From NCBI GenBank assembly GCA_036676235.1, contig JAKFDI010000042.1:37771-101770 (forward strand): DNA of 64,000 nucleotides. Reading direction: 5' to 3'. Below are positions 17,378-25,862 of the stretch, piece by piece. The stretch comes from JAKFDI01 sp036676235. Lineage in GTDB: Bacteria > Pseudomonadota > Gammaproteobacteria > Burkholderiales > Burkholderiaceae_C. The translations under genes and the position numbers were made by a program. Every line of letters starts with the position of its first letter. Position 1 is the first letter of the stretch. Below the pieces are notes generated by a model. That model had not been told where the DNA came from. It worked only from the letters and a program-made list of their open reading frames with translations, and ran no database searches.

Positions 17378-19555
17378 TCATTCGCCGGCCGCACCTGACA
17401 CAGAGGCTGCCGCGCGCCGCACCCGAGCCACCGGATTGAGCAACGCCTCGAAGGCGTGCGCCTCGACCGGCTTGCTGAACAGATAACCCTGTGCCTGCTC
17501 GCAGCCGATGTGCTGCAGGTAGTCGGCCTGTTCGTTCGTCTCCACGCCCTCGGCCACCAGCTTCATCTGCAGGCTCTTGCCCAGCGAGACGATGGCGCGT
17601 GTCAGTTCGGTGCTGCTGCGCTTGCCGGGCAGGTCGATCACGAACGAGCGGTCGATCTTGAGCGTCTGCACCGGAAAGCGCGTCAGGTAGCTGAGCGCCG
17701 AATAGCCGGTGCCGAAGTCGTCGATGGCGATGGTGAGCCCCAGCGCCGCCAGCGCATCCAGGCTCTCGCGGATGTCGTCGCGCCCGTCCAGCAGCAGGCT
17801 TTCGGTGATCTCGAGTTCGAGCCACTGCGGCTGGCAGCCGGTGGCGGCAAGCGCCGAGCGCACGATGCCGACGATGTCGCCGTCGGTGAACTGCCGTGCC
17901 GACAGGTTGACGGCAATCTGCGTCGGCCCGTTCCTGCCGCCCACGTTCCAGCGCGCCGCGCAGCGGCAGGCATCGTGCAGCGCCCAGGCGCCCATGCGCA
18001 CGATGAGCCCGGTCTCCTCGGCCATCGGGATGAAGGTGTACGGCGCGACCAGTCCGCGCTGCGGGTGGCGCCAGCGCATCAGCGCCTCGGCGCCGACGAT
18101 GCGCCGCGAGACCAGGTCGATCTTCGGCTGGTAGAAGAGTTCGAGCTCGCCGCGTTCGACGCCGCGCCGCAGCTCGGTCTCGAGCGTCAGCCGCCCCGAG
18201 GCCTGCGCCGTGAGCTGGGGCGAATAGAACTGCACGTTGTTGCGGCCCTTGGCTTTCGCGGAATAGAGCGCCGCGTCGGCGTACTGCAGCAGTTCCTCGG
18301 CGCCCTGGGCGTCCTGCGGATAGAGCGCGGCACCGAGGCTCGCGGTGACGAACACTTCGCGCCCGCCGATGGCGAACGGCGCCGAGAACGCCTGCAGCAC
18401 CTTGCTCGCGATGCCCGCCAGATCGTCGGCGCGGCGCACCTCGGGCAGCAGGATGGCGAACTCGTCGCCGCCCATGCGCGCCACCGTGTCGTAGTGCCGC
18501 AGCGCCTGCGACAGCCGCGCCGCCGCCTGCTGGAGCAACTGGTCGCCGGCGGCGTGTCCCATCGACTCGTTCACATCCTTGAAGCGGTCGAGGTCGAGCA
18601 TCAGCACGCCGCATTCGTGCTTCTGCCACGCCGCCTTGGCCAGCACCTCGCGCATGCGTTCGAGCATCAGCGCGCGGTTGGGCAGATCGGTCAGCGGATC
18701 GAAATTGGCGAGCGAATGCAGCCGGCGCCGGTAGCCGGTGAGTTCGGACACATCCTGGATCGTGCCCATCAGGCGCGCCGGAGCGCCCGTCGCGCCGTAG
18801 GCCACGCGCACCCGGCCGTGGATCTCGCGCGTCGCGCCGGCGGCGTCGACGAAGCTGAAGTCGTAGTCGAAGTTCGATCGCCGGGCCTTGATCGCCTGCT
18901 CGAACACCACCTCCAGAGCGGCGCGCTGATCGTCGGGCACCACCTCGACCAGACGCTCGATGCTCGGCTCCCAGCCCGCAGGCACACCGTAGATGCGCAT
19001 CGCTTCGCGCGAACACTGGGCGCTGCGGCGGTACAGGTCGATCTCCCAGTGGCCGACGTGCGCGATCTCCTGCGCCTCGTCGAGCTTCTTCTGCGATTCG
19101 TCGAGCGCCTCGGCGAGCTGGTGGCGGGCCGTCGCGTCGCGAAACGCCACCAGGCAGTCGGCGAGGCCGCCGTCGGCGCCGAAACGCAGCGTGGCGGCGA
19201 GCTTGACCGTGCGGCAATGGCCGTCGACCACGACCGGCAGTTCATGCTCGAAGCTCGGCCGCCGCATTTCGATGGCGTCGCCCCAGGCGGCGCGCAGCCG
19301 CGGCACCGACCGGCGCTGCACGCGCGCAAGGCAGTCGCCGAGCGTGAGGTCGCCGTCGATGCGGTACCCGAGGAGCTGCCGCGCCTGGACCGAGACCTCG
19401 GCCGTCGCGCGGCCTTCGCCCCAACGGACGAATCCGACGGCGTCGAGCCGTTGCGCGGCTTCCAGATAGGGGTTCTGCGCTGCGGCGAGTTCGGGACAGT
19501 CGGCGGGGTACATCGGAGTGGGCGGCGAAGGCCGTATCGGTTCTGGCCGTGTCAT
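17378..19555 (-). CDS. PAS-PAS-GGDEF-EAL c-di-GMP turnover protein
   Basis: A 725-residue soluble signalling protein. Two PAS-like segments (about residues 35-145 and 160-275) precede a GGDEF domain with intact M-G-G-D-E-F (362-366) and an EAL domain with E490-A-L, E-L-E-I-T-E-S-L-L-L and D-D-F-G-T-G-Y-S-A-L. Both active-site sets are complete, so the protein could make or degrade c-di-GMP, with the net direction set by the PAS input. No membrane segment is visible, so the sensor is cytoplasmic. It stands alone between a small Cys-rich gene (convergent) and a LysR gene (same strand, 129 bases away). Confidence 0.92.
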   Translation of the reverse strand: MTRPEPIRPSPPTPMYPADCPELAAAQNPYLEAAQRLDAVGFVRWGEGRATAEVSVQARQLLGYRIDGDLTLGDCLARVQRRSVPRLRAAWGDAIEMRRPSFEHELPVVVDGHCRTVKLAATLRFGADGGLADCLVAFRDATARHQLAEALDESQKKLDEAQEIAHVGHWEIDLYRRSAQCSREAMRIYGVPAGWEPSIERLVEVVPDDQRAALEVVFEQAIKARRSNFDYDFSFVDAAGATREIHGRVRVAYGATGAPARLMGTIQDVSELTGYRRRLHSLANFDPLTDLPNRALMLERMREVLAKAAWQKHECGVLMLDLDRFKDVNESMGHAAGDQLLQQAAARLSQALRHYDTVARMGGDEFAILLPEVRRADDLAGIASKVLQAFSAPFAIGGREVFVTASLGAALYPQDAQGAEELLQYADAALYSAKAKGRNNVQFYSPQLTAQASGRLTLETELRRGVERGELELFYQPKIDLVSRRIVGAEALMRWRHPQRGLVAPYTFIPMAEETGLIVRMGAWALHDACRCAARWNVGGRNGPTQIAVNLSARQFTDGDIVGIVRSALAATGCQPQWLELEITESLLLDGRDDIRESLDALAALGLTIAIDDFGTGYSALSYLTRFPVQTLKIDRSFVIDLPGKRSSTELTRAIVSLGKSLQMKLVAEGVETNEQADYLQHIGCEQAQGYLFSKPVEAHAFEALLNPVARVRRAAASVSGAAGE

Positions 19556-19683
19556 CGAGGGGCTGCTTTACTGCTGGGGGCTGCCGGGTGTGCTCGGCCG
19601 ATGACCGGAAGCACTCGCTCACACAGTTGTCGGCATCGAGCCGTCGATCTTGAACGCGGTGCCGATGCCGCGCTGTCAGTTCT

Positions 19684-20649
19684 TCACGGCCGTCCGTTGC
19701 GGTTGGCCGCACGTGCCGCCTGGGCCGCCTCGGCCAGCCAGGCCATGAAGTCGCCGGCATCCGCGTTGTCGGCCGCACGCGCCGAGCGAATGAGGAAGTA
19801 CCCGCGCCGCGACGCCGCTGGCCCGTGCAGCGGCGTGACCAGCCGGCCATCGCGCAGGAACTCGTCGAGCAGCGGCACGCGCCCGATCGCCACGCCCTGG
19901 CCGGCGACGGCCGCGGCGATGGCGTCGCCGTAGTTGCTGAAGCGCAGGCTGTTGCGCATGCGCACATCGCCCAGCCCCAGGACCTCGAACCACGGCGCCC
20001 AGTCGGAGGTGAGCGCGCCTTCGTGCAGCGTGTCGAGCGTGAGCAGGGTGTGCTGCGCCAGGTCGGCCGGCGTGTTCAGCGGACGCTCTGGGTCGCGCGC
20101 GAGCGCCGGCGCGCACACCGGCACCACCGATTCCTCGAACAGCGGCGTGCCGGTGGCCTTCGCGATCGGCAGGAAGCGCACCGCGAGGTCGACGTGGCTG
20201 CGTTCGAGGTCGAGCTTGTCGAGCGTGGCCGAGACCCGCACGTCGACCTGCGGATGCGTGGCCGTGAACTGCGACAGCCGCGGGATCAGCCACAGCGAGG
20301 CGAAGCCCGGCGTGGTGGTGACCGACACCTGCCGCGGCTGCGCCGTGGCGCGCAGGCTGGCGGTGGCATCGCGCAAGCGCTCCAGGCTGTCGGTTACCGC
20401 ACGCAGCAGCACGCGCCCGGCGTCGGTGAGCACGATGGCGCGATGCCGGCGCTCGAACAGCGGCACGCCGACGTTCTCTTCGAGCAGCTGGATCTGCCGG
20501 CTCACCGCCGACTGGGTGAGCGCCAGCTCGTTCGCTGCCCGCGTGAAGCTCGCGAGCCGCGCCGCCGACTCGAAGGTGCGCAGCAGGTCGAGGCGCGGCA
20601 ACTCGGCGCGGGGGATGTACGAGGCGTCCATTCGCAGTGTCTCTTGCAT
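19684..20649 (-). CDS. LysR family transcriptional regulator (GcvA-like)
   Basis: A 321-residue LysR regulator. The N-terminal winged helix-turn-helix spans about residues 20-80 (L-R-T-F-E-S-A-A-R-L-A-S-F-T-R-A-A-N-E-L then T-Q-S-A-V-S-R-Q-I). It is followed by a substrate-binding-like effector domain with T-T-T-P-G-F-A-S-L-W-L-I-P-R-L, the pattern of the GcvA subgroup. An ATG at 20631 (M-D-A-S-Y) is an alternative start. It is divergent from the DUF2917 gene with a 96-base shared promoter region, which by the usual LysR arrangement makes that gene its likely target. The inducer is unknown. Confidence 0.9.
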   Translation of the reverse strand: MQETLRMDASYIPRAELPRLDLLRTFESAARLASFTRAANELALTQSAVSRQIQLLEENVGVPLFERRHRAIVLTDAGRVLLRAVTDSLERLRDATASLRATAQPRQVSVTTTPGFASLWLIPRLSQFTATHPQVDVRVSATLDKLDLERSHVDLAVRFLPIAKATGTPLFEESVVPVCAPALARDPERPLNTPADLAQHTLLTLDTLHEGALTSDWAPWFEVLGLGDVRMRNSLRFSNYGDAIAAAVAGQGVAIGRVPLLDEFLRDGRLVTPLHGPAASRRGYFLIRSARAADNADAGDFMAWLAEAAQAARAANRNGRP

Positions 20650-20745
20650 TCCTTCAGCGCATGCAACGCATTCGATATCAGCGTTTGAGCCGGGAGGTTG
20701 ATCTGCCTACATTCATTCCCACACGGTATGTCAAAGGAGTTGGAA

Positions 20746-21078
20746 ATGAAAGTGGAATTCAACCTCGTCGATCTCGACATGCGCAAGAAGGGCATCGTCA
20801 AGCTGCGTGACGCCGCCGGCGTCACCATCGCCTGCCGCGAAGGCGCGATCTGGGTCACGCTCGACAACGACCCGCGCGACATCGTGCTGGAGCCGGGCGA
20901 GAGCTTCACCGGGGCGGAGCACCGGCCGGCGATGATCTACGCGCTGCAGCCGTCGAGCCTGGCGCTGTCGGCGCCGCCGCGGGCCGACCATGGCCTGCGC
21001 GAGCACACCGCCGACTGGACCCGCCGCGTCGGCGACTGGGCGCGCAGCAGTCTCGCGCCGGTTCAGGTCTCGACCTGA
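20746..21078 (+). CDS. DUF2917 family protein
   Basis: A 110-residue cupin-like small protein. The core I-V-K-L-R-D-A-A-G-V-T-I-A-C-R-E-G-A-I-W-V-T-L-D-N-D-P-R-D plus I-V-L-E-P-G-E-S-F is the DUF2917 signature, common in Betaproteobacteria. The ATG at 20746 is preferred over one at 20728 because AAAGGAG lies 6 bases before it. The function of the family is unknown. Divergent from a LysR regulator. Its 3' end overlaps the convergent carboxymuconolactone-decarboxylase-like gene by 16 bases. Confidence 0.8.
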   Translation: MKVEFNLVDLDMRKKGIVKLRDAAGVTIACREGAIWVTLDNDPRDIVLEPGESFTGAEHRPAMIYALQPSSLALSAPPRADHGLREHTADWTRRVGDWARSSLAPVQVST

Positions 21079-21617
21079 ACCTCCAGCGCGACGAGGATGC
21101 GCGACACCATGTTGTAGGCGGCGATCACGCCGACCAGCTCGAACACGTGCTGGTCGTCGCCGAGCGCCTCGCGGGCGGCGGTGAAGGTGGCGTCCGACAC
21201 CTTCACGTCCCGTGTCATCTCGATGCTCAACTGCAGCGCCGCGCGCTGCAGCGGGTCGAAGCGTTCGGCCAGGTCGCCGTCGGCCGCGGCGGCGGTGTCG
21301 GCGCCGATGGCGCGCAGCGCGTCGAGCTGCGCCTGCGTGCCGCCGGCCTGCAGGTAGAGCGGGCCGTGGTGATGGAACTCATATTCGGCGTCGTTGAGCG
21401 CGGCCACGGCGCACATCGCCAGCTCTTTCAGCAGCGGCGGCAGCGCCAGCTCGTTGCGCACGCGCGGCATCATCTCGCCCCAGCCGCGGGCGAAGGCGGG
21501 GCTGTGCAGCAGCATGCGGTCGAGATTCGCCAGGCGCCCGCCGCGGCGCTGGCGGATGGCGGCCACCAGGTCGGCGGGGCCGGCCTCTTCGTCGGTCTTG
21601 TAGGGAAGGCGAGGCAT
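21063..21617 (-). CDS. Carboxymuconolactone decarboxylase family protein
   Basis: A 184-residue protein of the CMD/AhpD-like superfamily. The typical helix pair reads L-K-E-L-A-M-C-A-V-A-A-L-N-D-A-E-Y-E-F-H-H-H-G, with the conserved acidic residue and histidine. The C-x-x-C redox pair of AhpD is not present (a single Cys), so peroxidase activity is unlikely; hydrolase or decarboxylase roles remain open. The C-terminal block F-E-L-V-G-V-I-A-A-Y-N-M-V-S-R also fits the family. The start at 21617 gives M-P-R-L-P-Y. It runs convergently into the DUF2917 gene. Confidence 0.8.
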   Translation of the reverse strand: MPRLPYKTDEEAGPADLVAAIRQRRGGRLANLDRMLLHSPAFARGWGEMMPRVRNELALPPLLKELAMCAVAALNDAEYEFHHHGPLYLQAGGTQAQLDALRAIGADTAAAADGDLAERFDPLQRAALQLSIEMTRDVKVSDATFTAAREALGDDQHVFELVGVIAAYNMVSRILVALEVQVET

Positions 21618-21687
21618 GAACAGATCCTGAGGTGAGGGATGAACGGGCCGGCCCGCACGGTACACCGGCCCGCCGCTCAGCCGTGCA

Positions 21688-22349
21688 TCAGTACACGAAC
21701 ACCGGATTGATGATGGCCTGCACCGCCCCCGTCACCCGCGCCGGGCCGAGGGTGAACAGTCCTTCGTACACGCGGTCCTTCACCGCTTCCGCGGCGTTCA
21801 CGTTCTCGAGGATGTGGATGCCGTTCTGCGCGATCAGGATCTGGTGCACGTTGAACACGTGCTTCGGGTTCTCGAATGGAATGACTTCGACGGCCCAGGT
21901 GTCCGCACCGACCATCGCCACGCCCAGCGAGGCGAGGTAGTTCGCGCCCTCGACGCCGAGCCCCGGCTCCACCGAGCCGTAGCGCTTGTCGTCCACGCCG
22001 ATGAGTTGGGTCCAGCCGGTGTAGAAGATCACCACGTCGCCCTTGCCGATGGGGCCGAGGTTCTGGCGCTTGAGCGCCGCCTCGATCTCCGCGCGGTTGA
22101 AGGCCGTGCCCTCGGGCACGGGGTCCTTGCCGGTCAGGCCCACCATGTCGAGGATCACGCCGACTTGCCGCGCTTGATGAGCTTGCTGGTCGCCAGCACG
22201 TTGGCCGGCGTGATGTTGTTGACGGCGCCGATCTGGTCGTCCGGCCCCCACTTCGAGGTGCAGCCGGTGGCCGGCGAGGTCTGCGCGCAGGCGCTGGTCG
22301 CAAGCACCACCGCGCTGAGCGCGGCGAAGAGTCTTCCCTGTCTGTTCAT
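21688..22349 (-). pseudogene. Cyclase family protein, broken by internal deletion and frameshift
   Basis: The gene starts at 22349 with a lipoprotein-like signal peptide (M-N-R-Q-G-R, S-A-C-A-Q) and the family block W-G-P-D-D-Q-I-G-A-V-N-N-I-T-P-A-N-V-L, then meets a stop at 22155-22157 after K-L-I-K-R-G-K. In another frame the downstream family blocks continue intact: V-I-L-D-M-V-G-L, G-K-G-D-V-V-I-F-Y-T-G-W-T and the C-terminus. Cyclase-family proteins have roughly 80-100 residues between these blocks, including the metal-binding G-x-x-x-H/D region. Here the blocks are joined directly and out of frame near 22160. The product would be non-functional. The neighbours are intact, so decay is recent. 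Confidence 0.75.
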
Positions 22350-22579
22350 GGTGTCTCCGTCAAGGCACGGGTCCGCGAGTTGCGCCGCGCGGCCGGCCGG
22401 ACCCGCGGCACCGGCGCGCATGAGAACGGAAGCAAGCAGAGCAGCGCGCAGCACGCGCACCGTCGAGTGGGCTGGCTTGTTTCGAGAATGCCGCGCACCT
22501 TGCGCAGGCGTGCCCCGGGTTAGTCCGCGCCGGTAACGCTTCGATGCGAACCGGCCGGGCGCCTGCATAGACTGCGGCC

Positions 22580-23410
22580 ATGTCGCCGCTTCGCGTGTCG
22601 CCCACACCGCCGCTCGATGCCTTCGTCGCGCAGATGTGGTGCGGCAGCGGCGCGGGCGCCTGGCGTGGGCGCGAATGGGCCTTGCCCGATGCCGCGGTGA
22701 GCCTGGTGTTCAACCTGTCGGGCGACGCCTTGCGTTGGCATGCCGATGCCGACGACCTCGCCGGCCACACCGTGCCTGGCGCCGTGGTGCATGGCCCGCA
22801 GTCGCGGCCCTACGTGCTCGGCGAACGCAGGGACATGGCGACGCTCGGCGTCTGCTTTCGTCCCGGCGCGGCGGGCGCGCTGCTGGGCGTGCCTGCGGCG
22901 GAGCTGGCCGATCGGCATGTCAGCCTCGAATCGATGTGGGGCATGCGCGCGGTGCTGCTGCGCGAGCGCCTGCAGGCGGCAGCCACGGCGCCACAACGCA
23001 TCGCGATCCTGCAGCGCGCGCTGCTCGACGGGCTGCGCCGCCCCTTGCTGCTGCAACCGGCCATCGCCGAAGCGCTGTGTCGGGCCGATGCGGCGCCGTC
23101 CCTCGCCGTGGACCACATGCGCGCGGCCAGCGGTTATGGCGCGACGCGCTTCAACGCGCTCTTCACTGAGGCCGTGGGCCTGCGGCCGAAGCTTTACACG
23201 CGCCTGCGCCGCTTCGAGATGCTGCTCACACGGGCACGTGCCGAGCCGCACACCGACTGGGCGGCACTCGCGGCCGAGGCCGGCTACGCCGACCAGCCGC
23301 ACCTGCACCGCGACTTCCATCAGTTCGCCGGCCTCACGCCCGCGGTGTGGCGGCGCGTTCCGAGCCGGCATGTGCTGCACCGGCCGGTGGATCCCGGCGC
23401 ATCGTCCTGA
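22580..23410 (+). CDS. AraC family transcriptional regulator
   Basis: A 276-residue regulator. The N-terminal two-thirds is a cupin-like effector domain of the DUF6597 type (V-S-L-V-F-N-L-S-G-D-A-L and V-H-G-P-Q-S-R-P-Y-V-L). The last ~100 residues are the AraC double helix-turn-helix, with A-S-G-Y-G-A-T-R-F-N-A-L-F, then D-W-A-A-L-A-A-E-A-G-Y-A-D-Q-P-H-L-H-R-D-F and F-A-G-L-T-P. It lies 67 bases before a VOC-family gene on the same strand and may be co-transcribed with it or control it. The ligand is unknown. Confidence 0.88.
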   Translation: MSPLRVSPTPPLDAFVAQMWCGSGAGAWRGREWALPDAAVSLVFNLSGDALRWHADADDLAGHTVPGAVVHGPQSRPYVLGERRDMATLGVCFRPGAAGALLGVPAAELADRHVSLESMWGMRAVLLRERLQAAATAPQRIAILQRALLDGLRRPLLLQPAIAEALCRADAAPSLAVDHMRAASGYGATRFNALFTEAVGLRPKLYTRLRRFEMLLTRARAEPHTDWAALAAEAGYADQPHLHRDFHQFAGLTPAVWRRVPSRHVLHRPVDPGASS

Positions 23411-23477
23411 GGTTTTTTCCAAGACGCGCTGCGTGCGCCCGGGCACCATGCACGGCCCATCGATAAAGGAGTGCGCC

Positions 23478-23930
23478 ATGGCCGACAGCCACATCCATGA
23501 AGTGTTTCCCTACCTGCGCGTTGACAACGCCGCGCAGGCCATCGACTTCTATGCCCGTGCCTTCGGCACCACCGAGATCTTCCGCCTCACCGAACCGGGC
23601 GGGCGCATCGGCCACGCCGAGCTGAAGCTCGGGCCGCTGACCTTGATGCTCTCGGACGAATACCCCGAGATGGGCATCCGCGGACCGAAGTCCATCGGCG
23701 GCACCAGTTTCGCGATGCACCTGCATGTGGACGATGCCGACGCGCTGATGCAGCGTGCCGTCGAGGCCGGCGCCGAAGTCGTGCGCCCCGCCGCCGACCA
23801 GTTCTACGGCGAACGCTCCGGCACCCTGCGCGACCCCTTCGGCCACGAGTGGCTCATCGGCCATTCGATCGAGCAGGTGAGCACGAACGAAATGCAGCGG
23901 CGCTACGACGAATTGATGAAGGCGGGTTGA
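23478..23930 (+). CDS. VOC (glyoxalase/bleomycin resistance) family protein, PhnB-like
   Basis: A 150-residue VOC-fold protein. The N-terminus P-Y-L-R-V-D-N-A-A-Q-A-I-D-F-Y-A-R-A-F-G and the C-terminal half R-S-G-T-L-R-D-P-F-G-H-E-W are characteristic of the PhnB-like subgroup. The His and Glu typical of metal ligands are seen in G-H-A-E-L-K-L and G-H-E-W. AAAGGAG lies 8 bases before the ATG. Reaction unknown: members include lyases, dioxygenases and binding proteins. It follows the AraC regulator on the same strand. Confidence 0.85.
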   Translation: MADSHIHEVFPYLRVDNAAQAIDFYARAFGTTEIFRLTEPGGRIGHAELKLGPLTLMLSDEYPEMGIRGPKSIGGTSFAMHLHVDDADALMQRAVEAGAEVVRPAADQFYGERSGTLRDPFGHEWLIGHSIEQVSTNEMQRRYDELMKAG

Positions 23931-23945
23931 GGCGCGTAGGCTGCG

Positions 23946-25148
23946 TCAGCGCGGCGACCGATCGAGGCGCCGCAGACCCAGTCCGCACAGCGCGCCGACA
24001 ACGGCGGTCGCGCCGACGATCATCCCAGCCGCCGTCCAGCCCGCCATGCCGACCGCCGCGCCGACGGCGGCCGGGCCGATCAGCTGGCCGAGGTTGTTGC
24101 CCTGCACCGTGAAGCCGAGGGCGACGGGTGCCAGCGGCTGCGGCACGCCCTGCATCGCCGCGGCGATGACGCTGGCCGGAAGCAGCCCCCCGACGGCGGA
24201 GAACAGCACGCACAGCCCGAAGACCAGCGCATTCGGCAGGCCGGGCAGGAACAGGCCCACGCCGGCCGAGCCGGTGACGAGGCTGGCGGCGAGCACCAGC
24301 GTGCCCGTCGAGACGCCGCGCGAGAGCAGCACGCCCGCCGCCACGTTACCCAGCACGTTGGCACCCACCGCCAGGGCGCTGAGCGCGCCGGCCACGGCCA
24401 CCGAGACCTGCATACGCTCCACCAGCAGGGTCGGCAGGAAGCTGATCACGGCGAAATACTGCAGCGCATAGGCGGCAAAGGCTGCGGTCATCAGCAGCAA
24501 TCCCGGCGCCGCGAGCGTGCGGCGCAGCGCTTCGAGCAGCGTTCCGCCCGCGACCCGCGCCGCGGGCGCCGGATCGCGCGGCACCGCGCACCAGACCAGC
24601 GCCGCCGTGGCCGCGGCGAGTGCGGCGTTGGCCATCCAGAACACGCGCCAGCCGGCGAGCATCGGTCCTGCAAGCAGCGCGAGGGCGATGCCGGCCGGCA
24701 TGAAGGCGCCCCAGATGCCGAACGCCAGGTTTCGATCCGGCGGCCGCACGACGCGCTGCAGCACGGCAGGCGCTGCGACGAGGATGAACAGGAACCCCGC
24801 GCCTTCGACCACCCGCGCACCGAGCAGGACGCCGAGGCTTGGCGCGAGCGATCCCGCCGCGCTGCCCACGGCGAGCGACAGCAGGCCCGCGATGAGCAGG
24901 CGCCGCTCGCCGAGCCGGCTCACGAGGGCGCCGACCGCCGCCCCGCCCATCAGGCCCAGCAGCGCGAAAAGACCCATCACCCAGCCGGCCCCGGCCAAGC
25001 CGAGGCCGAGGTCGGCCTGCAGCGCCGGCAAGCCGATCGACACCTTGCCGACTTGCAACGCCGCAACTACGCCGGAGGCCACGACCAGCGCAGCGCCTCG
25101 CCAGTGCGAGGCATTTGCGGACGACGGCGCCGACGCGACGGCGTTCAC
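23946..25148 (-). CDS. MFS transporter, drug-efflux type
   Basis: A 400-residue inner-membrane protein with 12 hydrophobic helices and an MFS loop 2-3 (V-S-R-L-G-E-R-R). It is shorter than the sugar-type MFS protein at 2770-4242 and resembles the CynX/efflux groups. The GTG at 25148 overlaps the stop of the FMN reductase gene (GTGA), so translation is coupled; a longer upstream form is possible but less likely. The substrate is unknown. Shared operon with a quinone/FMN reductase suggests detoxification of an electrophile or dye, which is inference. Confidence 0.85.
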   Translation of the reverse strand: MNAVASAPSSANASHWRGAALVVASGVVAALQVGKVSIGLPALQADLGLGLAGAGWVMGLFALLGLMGGAAVGALVSRLGERRLLIAGLLSLAVGSAAGSLAPSLGVLLGARVVEGAGFLFILVAAPAVLQRVVRPPDRNLAFGIWGAFMPAGIALALLAGPMLAGWRVFWMANAALAAATAALVWCAVPRDPAPAARVAGGTLLEALRRTLAAPGLLLMTAAFAAYALQYFAVISFLPTLLVERMQVSVAVAGALSALAVGANVLGNVAAGVLLSRGVSTGTLVLAASLVTGSAGVGLFLPGLPNALVFGLCVLFSAVGGLLPASVIAAAMQGVPQPLAPVALGFTVQGNNLGQLIGPAAVGAAVGMAGWTAAGMIVGATAVVGALCGLGLRRLDRSPR

Positions 25149-25759
25149 TGGACGGCTTCCGACGTGGCGAGCTGCTGCCACTGCCGCGTCCAGCGCATCA
25201 GCGCCGACAACTGGCTGGCGAGGACGCGTCGCGTGGGCTCGTCGACCAGCCGCAGTTGTGCGTCGAATTTGGTGCCGGCATGGGCCACGAGAACTTCGGG
25301 CGCGTCCAGCACACGCAGTTGCGTGCCGAAGGCCACCTCGCGCAGATGGCGTTGCGCGCGGATCGTGCCGCTGGCGCCCGCACTCGCGCCGACGATGGCG
25401 GCCGGCTTGCCGTCCAGCACCGACGCGCCGTAGGGCCGCGACGCCCAGTCGAGGGCATTCTTCAGCGCCGCTGCGATCGAGTGGTTGTACTCGGGCGTTG
25501 CCAGCAGCAGCGCGTCGGCGGACCGGATGCGCGCCTTCAGGTCGGTCACCGCGGCCGGCTCGCCGCTGTCTTCCGCATCGCCGTCGTAGAACGGCAGCGT
25601 GTGCAGGGCGTGAATCTCGAGCACCGCCTGGGGCGGCAGCAGCTCGCCGGCGGCGCGGAGCAGGGCGGTGTTGAAAGACTGCGCACGCAGGCTGCCCGAG
25701 AGAGCGAGGATGCGCAGGGGGTGGTGGTGGGTCACGGCAGGCAGGCTCCTTGTCGTCAT
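25145..25759 (-). CDS. NADPH-dependent FMN reductase family protein
   Basis: A 204-residue flavodoxin-fold oxidoreductase. The flavin-phosphate loop L-S-G-S-L-R-A-Q-S-F-N follows strand 1, and T-P-E-Y-N-H-S-I-A-A-A-L-K-N-A-L-D-W-A-S-R is the family signature that contacts the isoalloxazine ring. Members reduce FMN, quinones, chromate or azo dyes with NAD(P)H. The ATG at 25759 is chosen because the upstream open frame is arginine-rich and unlike the family. Overlaps the MFS transporter by four bases. A palindrome about 70 bases upstream may be an operator. Confidence 0.88.
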   Translation of the reverse strand: MTTRSLPAVTHHHPLRILALSGSLRAQSFNTALLRAAGELLPPQAVLEIHALHTLPFYDGDAEDSGEPAAVTDLKARIRSADALLLATPEYNHSIAAALKNALDWASRPYGASVLDGKPAAIVGASAGASGTIRAQRHLREVAFGTQLRVLDAPEVLVAHAGTKFDAQLRLVDEPTRRVLASQLSALMRWTRQWQQLATSEAVQ

Positions 25760-25825
25760 GGCGCGCCTAGCGGGCGGCTCATCACGATGGTCGAAGCGGC
25801 GCCGCGCGCTGTCGATTGCCTGCGT

Positions 25826-25844
25826 GCGTATGTCCCCCATACGC
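25826..25844. promoter_or_regulatory. Palindromic operator candidate
   Basis: GCGTATG-TCCCC-CATACGC is a perfect seven-base inverted repeat 67 bases upstream of the FMN reductase start. It includes a T-N11-A (TATGTCCCCCATA) of the type bound by LysR regulators, and the adjacent gene upstream encodes one. Confidence 0.4.
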
Positions 25845-25862
25845 GCATGCACGTGCCGGTGA

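Noticed and set aside
17456..19933. 825-residue plus-strand open frame
   Set aside because: Antisense of the PAS-GGDEF-EAL gene; composition is the complement of that gene.
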